A stretch of DNA of 44,683 bases, from positions 1-44,683 of the forward strand of contig JACRAN010000255.1 in the NCBI GenBank assembly GCA_016234735.1, read 5' to 3'. Each line of letters begins with the position of its first letter. The stretch's first letter is position 1. Positions 27,188 to 35,885 of the stretch are shown piece by piece. This DNA is from Bacteroidota bacterium. Lineage in GTDB: Bacteria > Bacteroidota > Bacteroidia > Chitinophagales > Saprospiraceae. The notes under the pieces are model-generated. The model worked only from the letters and a program-made list of their open reading frames with translations. It had not been told where the DNA came from and did not search any database. A program made the position numbers and the translations under genes.

Positions 27188-27568
27188 TGGAAGGTGCGGT
27201 GGCTGATTTTTTCAAGGCAAATTTAGAAAGTTTGCGTCTTCCGGGTTGTTTTTTGTGGCCGCCAGCCAATCGGGGTTAAAGGCGGACGAGATGTGCTTCA
27301 AGGACTTGGTAAACAAGATGAATATAAATCAATTTTTTATGGCATATTTTTGGTTAGTCAATCTCTTGCCACTCTGGAAGCAATAGGGAAGTCCTTATTT
27401 TACTTATCTTATTAAATTTATTTACAAATCAAACAAGGATAGTTTTTTAGAAATAATTCACGCACCGACTGGATTTTTTCAAAAATATTGTATTATTTTG
27501 AAAAAAATTTCCCCCCGGCATTCACTGTGTACAAGGCTAGTTTAGAGAACACAAACCACGTAAAAACG
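27188..27568. other. 381-base AT-rich gap before rpoN
   Basis: No gene, tRNA or repeat array is seen. The stretch is clearly AT-richer than its surroundings, especially 27320-27500, and must hold the promoters of the two divergent flanking genes. No convincing TAnnTTTG box was chosen. Confidence 0.4.
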
Positions 27569-29134
27569 ATGCTGAAACAACATCTCGCTCAAAAATTACA
27601 ACAAAAATTATCGCCGCAGCAAATCCAATTGATGAAGCTGTTGCAGATACCAACGGCCATTCTTGACCAACGGATAAAGGAGGAATTGGAAGCGAATCCT
27701 GCGCTCGAAGAAGGGGATTTACTCGAAGACGATTTCATGGAAATGGGGCGGAACGGCGAGGAGGCCAAAACGGAAGAGGATCACGAACACGAGCAGGAAC
27801 AAGGCGAAAGAGAGGGCGATTCCGAAGAAATAGAACGGGATGAAGCTCCACCTGAAGAAGAAGTCCCTCTGGACGACTACCTCAACGACTACATGGACGA
27901 CGATGAGGCCAGCTACAAATATCAGGCGGAAAGCAACGGTCAGGAAGACGAAGGCAAGACCTTGCCCATCGCAGTGGAAGATACTTTCCATGAATACTTG
28001 GAGCAGCAATTGGGCATGCTCGATTTCAAGGAAGAGCGCGAGCGCATCATCGCCCGGCAAATTGTAGGCAGCATCGACGACGACGGCTACCTGCGCCGCG
28101 AGAACGATGCCATCCTCGACGATTTGGTTTTCTCGCAAAACGTGAGTGCCCGTCCCGAAGAAGTTGAATTCTGGTTGAGCAAAATCCAACGCTTCGACCC
28201 GCCGGGCATCGGTGCCCGGAACCTTCAGGAGTGCCTCCTGCTGCAAATCGAGAACAAAATGACCCGCGTCGAAACCTCCTACGATGAGAAACTCGTCCTT
28301 CAGATTTCCAAAAAAATCATTGCCCAGTATTTTGATGAGTTCACGAAAAAGCACTACCAGCGGCTGCAACGGCAGTTGAACCTGATAGAAGAAGAACTCA
28401 AGGAAGCCATTGACGAAATCCTGAAACTCAATCCCAAGCCCGCCAGCGGCTACGTTTCCAGCACCCGCAACCCGCACTACATCGTGCCGGATTTTATCAT
28501 CATCAACAACGACGGCGAGCTTGAACTGACGCTGAACTCCCGCAACGCCCCCGATTTGCACATCAACAACCATTACCGGGACATGCTCAGGGCTTACAAG
28601 AACACCGTCACCGGCAGGCGGGCGACATCGAGGGAGAAGGAAGCCATCATGTTCATCAAGCAGAAAATCGACAGCGCCAAGTGGTTCATCGATGCCATCC
28701 GGCAGCGGCAGCAGACGATGTTCAATACGATGTACGCCATCATGAACTACCAGTACGAGTACTTCACGAGCGGCGACCAGAAGCGCCTCCGCCCAATGAT
28801 TTTGAAGGACATTGCCGACATCACCGGCCTCGACATTTCGACCGTATCCCGCGTGGCCAACAGCAAGTTCGTGCAGACGGAGTTTGGCACCAAACGCCTG
28901 AAAGATTTCTTCTCGGAAAGTCTCCAGACACAGGACGGCGAGGAGGTGTCAACGCTGGAGGTGAAAAAAATCCTCACCGACATCATCAGCGCCGAAAACA
29001 AACGGAAGCCGCTTTCCGATGAAAAGCTGAAAAGTATGCTCCAAAAAAAGGGTTACAACATCGCCCGGCGTACCGTGGCGAAGTACCGGGAGCAGTTGAA
29101 TATCTCGGTTGCGAGGTTGAGAAAAGAACTGTAA
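27569..29134 (+). CDS. rpoN: RNA polymerase sigma-54 factor
   Basis: Alternative sigma factor for -24/-12 promoters that need AAA+ activators. ATG 27569 gives 521 residues. Region I is the Gln/Leu-rich LAQKLQQKLSPQQIQLMKLLQIP; region II is strongly acidic (about 50-120); the core-binding domain includes RFDPPGIGARNLQECLLLQ; the DNA-binding part has DIADITGLDISTVSRVANSKFVQTEFGTKRLKDFFSE and the RpoN box ARRTVAKYRE near the end. No sigma-54 activator is in the window. A strong terminator follows. Confidence 0.97.
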   Translation: MLKQHLAQKLQQKLSPQQIQLMKLLQIPTAILDQRIKEELEANPALEEGDLLEDDFMEMGRNGEEAKTEEDHEHEQEQGEREGDSEEIERDEAPPEEEVPLDDYLNDYMDDDEASYKYQAESNGQEDEGKTLPIAVEDTFHEYLEQQLGMLDFKEERERIIARQIVGSIDDDGYLRRENDAILDDLVFSQNVSARPEEVEFWLSKIQRFDPPGIGARNLQECLLLQIENKMTRVETSYDEKLVLQISKKIIAQYFDEFTKKHYQRLQRQLNLIEEELKEAIDEILKLNPKPASGYVSSTRNPHYIVPDFIIINNDGELELTLNSRNAPDLHINNHYRDMLRAYKNTVTGRRATSREKEAIMFIKQKIDSAKWFIDAIRQRQQTMFNTMYAIMNYQYEYFTSGDQKRLRPMILKDIADITGLDISTVSRVANSKFVQTEFGTKRLKDFFSESLQTQDGEEVSTLEVKKILTDIISAENKRKPLSDEKLKSMLQKKGYNIARRTVAKYREQLNISVARLRKEL

Positions 29135-29154
29135 ATCAGCAGTTTACGATAAAA

Positions 29155-29197
29155 GAAAACGGGCTTCGTCAATGTTGATGAAGCCCGTTTTTTGTTT
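29155..29197 (+). terminator. Rho-independent terminator after rpoN
   Basis: AAAACGGGCTTCGTCAA pairs with TTGATGAAGCCCGTTTT with one G-T wobble, followed by a T-rich run. It can also serve the converging gene at 29249. Confidence 0.9.
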
Positions 29198-29248
29198 TAA
29201 AAATCCATGACAAGGATATAAGATGATATAAAAATTACTTAGGGGAAA

Positions 29249-30157
29249 TTAATTGGCTGGTCTATTTGGAAGAGGAACTGCTTCTACGTACGTCACTCCT
29301 AGGTGGTTTTCAACTATCTTAACTGCATTTGAATGGGATAAGGAATGCATGAAAGCGTGATGGGTTGTTAAAATTTTGTCTTGCAAGTCGTTGTCATCTT
29401 CCATGTCCAGTACCGTCAAGCCAAGGCTTTTACATCTTTCTTTGGAAATATGTCGAGCATGGGACTTGTTCTTTGTGTGATCATTGAACTCGTCTAAAAT
29501 GGTTTTAACCATCTGGGTGTTACCTTTACACATATTCCTCACAAGCCATTCTTCCACTAATTCTACAGACCAATCTATTGCTTTTCGGCAGGCACCCAAG
29601 TAAGTTGGGTGGTATTTTGAAATGATAACCTGCCACAAAACTGCTGCGTGTGGATTTGCCCGAATGTCATTTTTTGCTACTTCAAATTCCTCCAAAACTG
29701 CTTGGCAGGCAACTCCGCCCATTTGAGGGTCTATTGGTCCCAAATTTGACTGTTTCCCCATCATTATTTCCCGACATGAAAGAGCAATCATAGTTCCTGC
29801 AGACATGGAAATCTGTGGTATAATGGCTCGGATGTCGTTTTTGAACATCGAGTGCAAGTAATCTACAATACTTTCGGTTGCTGCTAGATCTCCTCCTGGT
29901 GTGTGGAGAATCAAATCCAGTCCTTTACTTCTATCCATTTTGTGGATGTTCACCATAAAGGCTGATTTGTCCTTATCATTTATAGCATTGTCAGGATGCA
30001 GGGGCTTTTGAAGCCAACCAGAATAGTAGGCGATAACATTCCTTCCAGTCTTAATGGATACCTCTTTAAGGTATTTTCGTCTGACTGTGTCCAGTGCGTT
30101 TGGGTTTGTTTGGATTTCCTGCTGGATTTCTTGCAGAACTTCACTCCAATTTGGCAT
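29249..30157 (-). CDS. ClpP/SppA-fold serine protease (SDH_sah-like)
   Basis: 302 residues resembling the ClpP-crotonase-fold peptidases annotated as serine dehydrogenase proteinases. Features: GLDLILHTPGGDLAATESIVDYL (79-101) and IPQISMSAGTMIALSCREIMMGKQSNLGPIDPQ (113-145), in which S119 in SMSAG is the likely nucleophile. No signal peptide or membrane segment is seen, unlike SppA, so it is probably cytosolic. It lies 13 bases after a small unknown gene, likely one operon. The pair reads AT-richer than the surrounding genes, suggesting acquisition. The biological role is not known. Confidence 0.8.
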   Translation of the reverse strand: MPNWSEVLQEIQQEIQTNPNALDTVRRKYLKEVSIKTGRNVIAYYSGWLQKPLHPDNAINDKDKSAFMVNIHKMDRSKGLDLILHTPGGDLAATESIVDYLHSMFKNDIRAIIPQISMSAGTMIALSCREIMMGKQSNLGPIDPQMGGVACQAVLEEFEVAKNDIRANPHAAVLWQVIISKYHPTYLGACRKAIDWSVELVEEWLVRNMCKGNTQMVKTILDEFNDHTKNKSHARHISKERCKSLGLTVLDMEDDNDLQDKILTTHHAFMHSLSHSNAVKIVENHLGVTYVEAVPLPNRPAN

Positions 30158-30170
30158 TTGAGATGATTTT

Positions 30171-30407
30171 TTAGTAGGCGAGGTAAACTGTCCCGGACTC
30201 TGGTACGCTGACTAAGCTTTCATCATACATTGAAAATTTAATGAACGCATCTTTAGGATGAACCCATTGGGGTAAAGGGGGGGTAGGGATTATGGGAATA
30301 ACTATTGGAATAGCTTCGGTTTCTTGCTTAACTATTTTATTGTATTCGTTAGTATACCGTCGTTGAATCCGGTTTTGGCGGCGAGTTTTTTTGATAGTAC
30401 CGGGCAT
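30171..30407 (-). CDS. Unknown small protein, operon with SppA-fold protease
   Basis: 78 residues from ATG 30407; an ATG at 30449 would add 14. The N-terminus is strongly basic (KKTRRQNRIQRRY), followed by a Pro/Ile-rich stretch (IPIVIPIIPTPPLPQW) and a C-terminal part FIKFSMYDESLVSV. I do not recognise the family. The basic half could bind nucleic acid, which is speculative. Tight spacing to the protease gene suggests it is a partner or substrate. A CACTTTTG box and a palindrome lie just upstream. Confidence 0.5.
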   Translation of the reverse strand: MPGTIKKTRRQNRIQRRYTNEYNKIVKQETEAIPIVIPIIPTPPLPQWVHPKDAFIKFSMYDESLVSVPESGTVYLAY

Positions 30408-30461
30408 AGCAAGGATTTTTTTTGGAAGTTGTAGAAAAATGTTCCACATTGAATGAATGCA

Positions 30462-30493
30462 CAAAAGTGGAAAAAAGTTGAAATTATTTCAAC
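30462..30493 (-). promoter_or_regulatory. Putative promoter with palindromic operator for the protease pair
   Basis: The minus strand has CACTTTTG (30462-30469), close to TAnnTTTG. Immediately upstream, 30477-30493 is the perfect palindrome GTTGAAATTATTTCAAC with 8-base arms, overlapping where a -33 element should lie. A repressor site is likely but unproven. Confidence 0.45.
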
Positions 30494-30553
30494 ATCAAAT
30501 CAATTTTAACTTACCCACATTAAAAAATCGCACCAAAACCCCCTCAAACTATC

Positions 30554-30574
30554 ACGCTCATTGACAAAGAGCGT
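30554..30574. other. Small hairpin downstream of palindrome
   Basis: ACGCTC and GAGCGT form a 6-bp stem with a 9-base loop, between the protease operon and the end of the carboxylase gene. It lacks a T run, so it is a weak terminator candidate. Confidence 0.25.
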
Positions 30575-30650
30575 CTTTGGAAGAACTAAATTAACAGATA
30601 GATACTGTCCATTGTGCCCAGGATGCCCAATTTTGTTTTCAGAGGGTTCT

Positions 30651-32192
30651 CTACAACGGTATATTCCCATGCTTTTTCCTCGGCAACTTCTCCACCTTGT
30701 TCTCCAGCATCGCAAACGCCTTGATGAGTTTCCGCCGGGTATCCTTCGGGTCAATCACCTCGTCGATGAAGCCCCGCTGCGCCGCCCGGTAGGGGTTGGC
30801 GAAGGTCTCCTGGTACCCCCGCTCCTTCTCGGCGAGCAGGGCGGCGGGGTCGTCGGCTGACTCGATTTCCTTTTTGAAAATGATTTCCGAAGCGCCCTTG
30901 GCACCCATCACGGCAATCTCGGCGGAGGGCCAGGCGAAGTTCATGTCGGCACCGATGTGCTTGGAATTCATCACGTCGTAAGCGCCGCCGTAAGCCTTGC
31001 GGGTGATGACCGTGACACGCGGCACGATGGCCTCGCAGAAAGCGTACAGCAGCTTGGCACCGTTCACGATGATGCCCTTCCACTCCTGGTCGGTGCCGGG
31101 CAGGAAGCCGGGCACGTCTTCCAGCACCAGCAACGGGATGTTGAAACAGTCGCAGAAGCGCACGAAGCGGGCACCCTTGCGGCTGGAGTTCACGTCGAGC
31201 ACACCGGCCAGGCTGATGGGCTGGTTGCCCACGATGCCGATGCTGCGGCCTGCCAGCCGGGCGAACCCGACCACGATATTTTCGGCCCACTCCTCGTGTA
31301 TTTCAAAAAAAGAACCGTCGTCCACGATGCCACCGATGACCTCCCGCATGTCGTAGGGTTGGTTGGCGTTTTCCGGGATCAGGTCGGTGAGTTGCGGGCG
31401 CAGTTCATCCCCCACCTCGAAGGTGAGTCGGGGCGTTTTTTCTTCGCAATTTTGAGGGATGTACGAGAGCAGCCGTCTGATTTTTTCGATGCAGTCCAGT
31501 TCGTTCACGGCGGTGAGGTGCGTCACGCCCGACTTGGTGGCGTGGGTGTGCGCACCGCCCAATTCCTCGGCGCTCACCTCCTCGTTGGTCACGGTCTTCA
31601 CCACGTTGGGGCCGGTGACGAACATGTAGCTCGTGTGTTCGACCATGATGGTGAAGTCGGTCATGGCCGGGGAGTACACCGCACCGCCAGCGCACGGCCC
31701 CATGATGGCCGAAATCTGCGGGATGACGCCACTGGAGCGCACGTTCCGATAAAAAATATCGGCGTAGCCGCCCAACGAGTTCACGCCCTCCTGGATCCGA
31801 GCGCCGCCGGAGTCGTTCAGGCCGATGACGGGGGCGCCGTTTTTCATGGCCAGGTCCATTATTTTGCAGATTTTCTCGGCGTGGGTCTCCGAGAGCGAGC
31901 CGCCAAACACGGTAAAATCCTGTGCAAAAATGTACACCAGCCGCCCGCCGATGGTGCCGTAGCCGGTGACGACGCCGTCGCCCAGCACGATTTGCTCCTG
32001 CATCCCAAAGTCGCTGCTGCGGTGCGTGACGAGCATCCCGATTTCCTCGAAGGAGCCTTCGTCCAGCAGGAAGTGCAGGCGTTCCCGTGCCGTGAGTTTG
32101 CCTTTTTGGTGCTGCGCAACGATACGTTTTTTGCCGCCGCCGAGTTTTGCTTCGACTGTTTTTTGCTCCAGCAGTTCCAGTTTTTTGTTCAT
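30651..32192 (-). CDS. Acyl-CoA carboxylase carboxyltransferase (beta) subunit
   Basis: Transfers CO2 from biotin to propionyl-CoA or a related acyl-CoA. ATG 32192 gives 513 residues beginning [24 protein letters not shown]. Seen: [61 protein letters not shown], and [19 protein letters not shown] with [16 protein letters not shown]. These fit the PccB/MmdA branch better than AccD. No biotinylated alpha subunit is adjacent. The accC/accB genes are about 18 kb away and belong to the acetyl-CoA enzyme. A TACCTTTG box lies at 32214-32221. Confidence 0.92.
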   Translation of the reverse strand: MNKKLELLEQKTVEAKLGGGKKRIVAQHQKGKLTARERLHFLLDEGSFEEIGMLVTHRSSDFGMQEQIVLGDGVVTGYGTIGGRLVYIFAQDFTVFGGSLSETHAEKICKIMDLAMKNGAPVIGLNDSGGARIQEGVNSLGGYADIFYRNVRSSGVIPQISAIMGPCAGGAVYSPAMTDFTIMVEHTSYMFVTGPNVVKTVTNEEVSAEELGGAHTHATKSGVTHLTAVNELDCIEKIRRLLSYIPQNCEEKTPRLTFEVGDELRPQLTDLIPENANQPYDMREVIGGIVDDGSFFEIHEEWAENIVVGFARLAGRSIGIVGNQPISLAGVLDVNSSRKGARFVRFCDCFNIPLLVLEDVPGFLPGTDQEWKGIIVNGAKLLYAFCEAIVPRVTVITRKAYGGAYDVMNSKHIGADMNFAWPSAEIAVMGAKGASEIIFKKEIESADDPAALLAEKERGYQETFANPYRAAQRGFIDEVIDPKDTRRKLIKAFAMLENKVEKLPRKKHGNIPL

Positions 32193-32213
32193 AAAAATGA
32201 ATGTTGACGGGGT

Positions 32214-32221
32214 CAAAGGTA
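32214..32221 (-). promoter_or_regulatory. Bacteroidota -7 box (TACCTTTG) for the carboxylase gene
   Basis: The minus strand reads TACCTTTG about 22 bases before the start, an exact consensus match. Confidence 0.5.
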
Positions 32222-32262
32222 GCCACAAGGTTTTCAAACAAAAAAGCCATTCAAAAGGCAAG

Positions 32263-32290
32263 GGGCGAAGCTGCAACAGCAGCTTCGCCC
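32263..32290. terminator. 12-bp perfect stem-loop, end of the BFN gene
   Basis: GGGCGAAGCTGC and GCAGCTTCGCCC form a perfect 12-bp stem with a four-base loop, between the BFN gene stop and the carboxylase promoter. On the minus strand a pyrimidine-rich run follows after a few bases. Confidence 0.6.
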
Positions 32291-32292
32291 CC

Positions 32293-32328
32293 AATCGTAA
32301 ATCGTAAATCCGCAATCGTAAATTACTT
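32293..32328. repeat. Heptameric repeat array after the BFN gene
   Basis: AATCGTA, AATCGTA, AATCCGC, AATCGTA and AATTACT run with 7-bp period up to the BFN stop codon. There is no inverted partner array. Confidence 0.7.
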
Positions 32329-32945
32329 TACCCGCCCGCCTGCCGCCGGGTGAGTTCGTCCCTGATTTTGGCAGCTTGCTCGTAGTCTTCTTTGTTGAGT
32401 ACGTCATCCAGTAGCTTGTTGAGTTCCTCGACCGAGTAGGAGGTCAGTGCAGCGCCTTTCGCAGGGCGCTGCTTGGCAGCGGTGCGGCTGACCGACTTGC
32501 GGGCAGCGCTGCCGGTGCCTTCGGGTTCTTCGAGTACCACCCCGGCAGCATCGAGGATGAACTCGTAGGTGAAAATCGGGCAGTTGAAACGCACCGCCAT
32601 CGCCAGGGCATCGGAGGTGCGGGAGTCGATTTCGTAAATCTCGCCGTTTTTTTCGCAGACCAGCCGGGCGTAGAAAATGCCATCGAGCAGGTTGTTGATG
32701 ATGACTTCCTTGAGGTCGATGTTGAAGGTTTCAAAGGCGTTTTTGAACAAATCGTGGGTCAGCGGGCGGTTGGGGGCCATGCGCTCCATGGCCACGGCGA
32801 TGGCCTGCGCCTCGAAGCCGCCGATGACGATGGGCAGCCGCCTCGTGCCCTGCTGCTCGCCCAGCACCACGGCGTAGTTGTGCGATTGCGTGACGCTGTG
32901 CGAAAGTGCGACAATATCCAGTTCAATTTTTTTCATCGAAGCCAT
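32328..32945 (-). CDS. Bifunctional nuclease (DUF151) with UVR motif
   Basis: 205 residues. The first about 140 form a BFN/DUF151 domain: YAVVLGEQQGTRRLPIVIGGFEAQAIAVAME, RPLTHDLFKNAFETFNIDLKEVIINNL, and SRTSDALAMAVRFNCPIF. A basic linker follows, then a C-terminal UVR motif LNKLLDDVLNKEDYEQAAKIRDEL, which in UvrB/UvrC mediates contact with each other. Nuclease activity on DNA and RNA is reported for some members. A second in-frame ATG three codons in is equally plausible. It is the promoter-proximal neighbour of the acyl-CoA carboxylase gene. Confidence 0.88.
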   Translation of the reverse strand: MASMKKIELDIVALSHSVTQSHNYAVVLGEQQGTRRLPIVIGGFEAQAIAVAMERMAPNRPLTHDLFKNAFETFNIDLKEVIINNLLDGIFYARLVCEKNGEIYEIDSRTSDALAMAVRFNCPIFTYEFILDAAGVVLEEPEGTGSAARKSVSRTAAKQRPAKGAALTSYSVEELNKLLDDVLNKEDYEQAAKIRDELTRRQAGG

Positions 32946-33277
32946 AGGTGTTTTGTTGAAAAATGGCTGATTCCTGATGGCAGGGCTGTCGCTTGCTGCC
33001 GGTCGTTTTTTTCAAAAAGCCTGCGAATCTCTGCTTTTTTGTTGAAACGTAAAATCGACATTTTGAAAACCACCCCCTTCGCTGCAATTTTTTGGCCAGC
33101 GGTGCAACGGGGGCATCTATTTTTTGTAAAAGTAAAAAGAAGGTTGCAAAACTGTGAGGCGGGATTTGGTTTAAGCCGGAAAAGAATCAGGCCAAATCGG
33201 TTTGAACCAACGCAATTATCTGATAATCAGCCACTCCAAACTGATTCGACCTGTTGAAAACAATGTTTTGAAACACG
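32946..33277. other. 332-base gap, BFN gene/C1 peptidase
   Basis: No coding frame, RNA gene or repeat array is supported here. It must include the BFN gene promoter and the end of the peptidase transcript, but no clear terminator was found. Confidence 0.35.
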
Positions 33278-34849
33278 TTACTTGTCAATCTCAATCACCG
33301 TCGCCACGATGTTTTTCCCGTTCAAATCACAACTGAATTCCACCGCATCGGGCGCACTGAACTTCACGTTCGGCACCTCCTCCGGCCCGATGGCTTCCCG
33401 CACTTTGCCGAGGTAGCTGCTCTGGCGGCTGGTGTTGATGCGGCTGTTCAGTGCGTTCCAGTCGAGCGGCGATTTCGACACCACCACGGCGATGTAGTCC
33501 CGTTTGCCCTTGTCGTCGGGGGTCATGGAATGGTCCTTCGGGAAGAGCCGGGTGCCGGTGATGCCGCAGTACGGCGAGTGTTTTTCGGTGTACGGGAACA
33601 GCACGTAGCTCGACCCGTCCACCTCCTGCCCGAACACGTACACGTAACACTCGATGGAGTTCGTGATGGCCACTTTGAATTTGGTGCCGACTTTCATCGG
33701 GGCACGGGTGCGGAAGGTGCGGTCGCCCGCCGCCTGCAATGGCACGAGCGTCTTCGTGGTGTTCTCCACCAGCCCGAATTTCACGGCCAGCTTGTTCGCA
33801 TCGTACTTGGCCACATTGCCCATCGGGTAGAGGCCGTAGGCTTCTTTCGTGAAATGCTCGAACGCATCGTAGGGCACCCAGGCCACGCCGTTGTCGCCCC
33901 ACTCCGGCCCCCAACTGTTCATGATTTGCACCATCTGGCGGTTGTCGTCGTAACCGATGACGCACATGGCGTGGCCGGCGAAACCGTAGCCCTGCAAATC
34001 GCGCTGGGTGGGTTGCCAGGTCCCCCGTCCCACCATCTGGTGCATGAACGAGCCGCCGACCATCATGCCGACGACCACCGGGGCACCCTGCGCCAGGTGC
34101 TGCTTCACGCCTTGCAGGTCGAGGCTGTAATCTTCGCCGCCCTGCGAAAGTCGGTTGTAACCTTTGATGCGGAACTGCGCAGCCTCCGTCGCCTGCGATT
34201 GGGTAGGCTGGCGGTCGCAGGAGCTGTCGTCGTAGTCGAATTTTGAAAAAGGCAGGTCGCCATGCTGGAGGAGCGTCTCCATCGCATTGTTCATGTAGGC
34301 ACCCTCGCAGCCGTCGAGGGCGATTTGATTGTAGAGGTACGCCGGGCTGAATGTCACATTGTTTGGGTCGGCACCGGTAGCCCTGACTTGCAGGATGGTG
34401 CGGGCACCGTAGGAACTTGCCCACCCGACGCACGAACCCTGGTTGCCCTGGTGCATGCGTTGGGGCGCATATTTCAGCAGGGAAATAGAGGCGGGCAACT
34501 GGTTTTCCGCACCTCCGTAGCTCGTGGCCAGCGGTTCGAACACGTCGGCTTTGTCGTATTCCGCTTCGCTCAACGTGGCCCCGAACGAAAACTGCCCCGT
34601 TTCGGTATCGCCAACCCCCGACAGGTCGCCGTCGCCGGAAGACGACCCGCAGCCACCCCCGAAGAAATACCAAATGGCCGCCACAGCCAACACGAGCAGC
34701 AGCAGTTTCGGTTTTTTGAACAAAAAGCCGAGGAGAAGGGGAGCAAATTGCAGGATGCCTCCAAGACCGCCACCGCCTGTGTTGCGGCCTTGCCCGGAGT
34801 TGTTGCCCCTTCTCGGTGCTTCGGGGTCTTCTTCCATTCTGATGGGCAT
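33278..34849 (-). CDS. Membrane-anchored papain-like (C1) peptidase with DUF4384-like tail
   Basis: 523 residues from the ATG at 34849. A Gly/Asn-rich cytoplasmic stretch (1-45) precedes one membrane segment (about 47-63, LLLLVLAVAAIWYFF), placing the rest outside the membrane. The peptidase domain (about 115-335) has the oxyanion Gln134 and nucleophile Cys140 in QGNQGSCVGWASS, His293 in GFAGHAMCVIGY and Asn311 in MNSWGPEWGDNG, all intact. The C-terminal part (KFKVAITNSIECYVYVF, SSYVLFPY, DYIAVVVSKSPLDW) resembles DUF4384. No propeptide is obvious. Its target is unknown. The upstream R-M genes end 130 bases away. Confidence 0.85.
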   Translation of the reverse strand: MPIRMEEDPEAPRRGNNSGQGRNTGGGGLGGILQFAPLLLGFLFKKPKLLLLVLAVAAIWYFFGGGCGSSSGDGDLSGVGDTETGQFSFGATLSEAEYDKADVFEPLATSYGGAENQLPASISLLKYAPQRMHQGNQGSCVGWASSYGARTILQVRATGADPNNVTFSPAYLYNQIALDGCEGAYMNNAMETLLQHGDLPFSKFDYDDSSCDRQPTQSQATEAAQFRIKGYNRLSQGGEDYSLDLQGVKQHLAQGAPVVVGMMVGGSFMHQMVGRGTWQPTQRDLQGYGFAGHAMCVIGYDDNRQMVQIMNSWGPEWGDNGVAWVPYDAFEHFTKEAYGLYPMGNVAKYDANKLAVKFGLVENTTKTLVPLQAAGDRTFRTRAPMKVGTKFKVAITNSIECYVYVFGQEVDGSSYVLFPYTEKHSPYCGITGTRLFPKDHSMTPDDKGKRDYIAVVVSKSPLDWNALNSRINTSRQSSYLGKVREAIGPEEVPNVKFSAPDAVEFSCDLNGKNIVATVIEIDK

Positions 34850-34979
34850 GGCGAGTGTTTTTTTTGGTGATGAAATATGGGGGGAAGGTAGGGAAAAAAT
34901 GAGGTTGGGTGTTTCAAATGACTTCAAAATCAGTGTTGCAAAAGATGAAGTAGGATTTGTAGATTCCTCGACGATTGTG

Positions 34980-35885
34980 CTAATCCATAAACCTCCAAAT
35001 ATCTTCAAAAACCAATTTGTCAAACGTTTTGATGTGGTCTTTTAAAATGTTTTCCGCCAACATATTGGGCCGAATATCGCAGTAATAAACACCGTCCAAA
35101 GGGTTCAACTTAACCGTGTAACCTTTGAAATGCCCAGGCAAGAATGTCGAGTTGATGCCATACTCATTCTCCTTTTTTGTGTTTTTACGCTGCACATCGT
35201 TGAGAAAAATGGCAATGTGCGGAATGGCAGTTTCAGTCAGCCTGTTGTATAGAAATTTGTCCACGAAAATCTTGTCGAGCCTGTCTTTGCTGGATGTTTT
35301 CACCGAACCGAGTATCTTGATTTGCTCATCTTTTGAAATAATCAAGTCGTGTTGGTAGCTCATCTTGAAAGCAACTTCTCCATCCACCTCCACAGGGACT
35401 TGTACGATTCCAGCCTCACATTTCAAACCTAATTCTTTTACAATCAATCGAATGAAACGCTCAAACAAATCACCGTTCAGCTTACGGGCTGTGTTCGACT
35501 TCCCTGCTGGAAGTGCATCAAGAGCTGCTCCAATTGACTGCTGAATAGTATAAACGGAATTGTTCAAATTATCTCTTTGATAGGCCGATGGTGCTTTTGT
35601 GTTATTGGCATCCCGTAGCATTTTCAAAAACTCTTTCCTATTCTTCTCAAATTCTTCTGCCGAAAACATAAGTCGGTTGTTGATTGGGCGTGTAATCTGG
35701 TAACCCGCCGATTTGGCATATTGATAGAAGCAGTAGTGGTTTTCGTTTTGAGACACAATGGTCGCCTGTAAATTACCAGGAACAGCTATGTATTCCAGGT
35801 AGTCACGACAAAAGTCAACATACCCTTGAAGCGTTTGGAAACGAGATTTGTCTGTGACGTTGGAAAGCAATGTTTTCAGGTTCAT
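34980..35885 (-). CDS. Type II restriction endonuclease (specificity unknown)
   Basis: 301 residues, overlapping the methyltransferase stop by four bases (ATGA). A PD-(D/E)XK-like core is visible at HDLIISKDEQIKILGSVKTSSKDR: D180 and the SVK triad 194-196, with Ser where Glu or Asp is usual. Acidic residues that could complete the site precede it (LFERFIRLIVKEL, 140-152). I could not place it in a named isoschizomer family. The gene partner and translational coupling make the restriction role likely. It is AT-richer than uvrA upstream. Confidence 0.75.
   Translation of the reverse strand: MNLKTLLSNVTDKSRFQTLQGYVDFCRDYLEYIAVPGNLQATIVSQNENHYCFYQYAKSAGYQITRPINNRLMFSAEEFEKNRKEFLKMLRDANNTKAPSAYQRDNLNNSVYTIQQSIGAALDALPAGKSNTARKLNGDLFERFIRLIVKELGLKCEAGIVQVPVEVDGEVAFKMSYQHDLIISKDEQIKILGSVKTSSKDRLDKIFVDKFLYNRLTETAIPHIAIFLNDVQRKNTKKENEYGINSTFLPGHFKGYTVKLNPLDGVYYCDIRPNMLAENILKDHIKTFDKLVFEDIWRFMD

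Noticed and set aside
29249-30407. Toxin-antitoxin module
   Set aside because: The two-gene, palindrome-controlled layout suggests it, but neither protein resembles a known toxin or antitoxin, so it is only mentioned as a possibility in the finding.
33327-34673. Second long minus-strand frame within the C1 peptidase gene
   Set aside because: It is a shifted frame rich in Arg/Gly/His; the peptidase frame has every catalytic motif.
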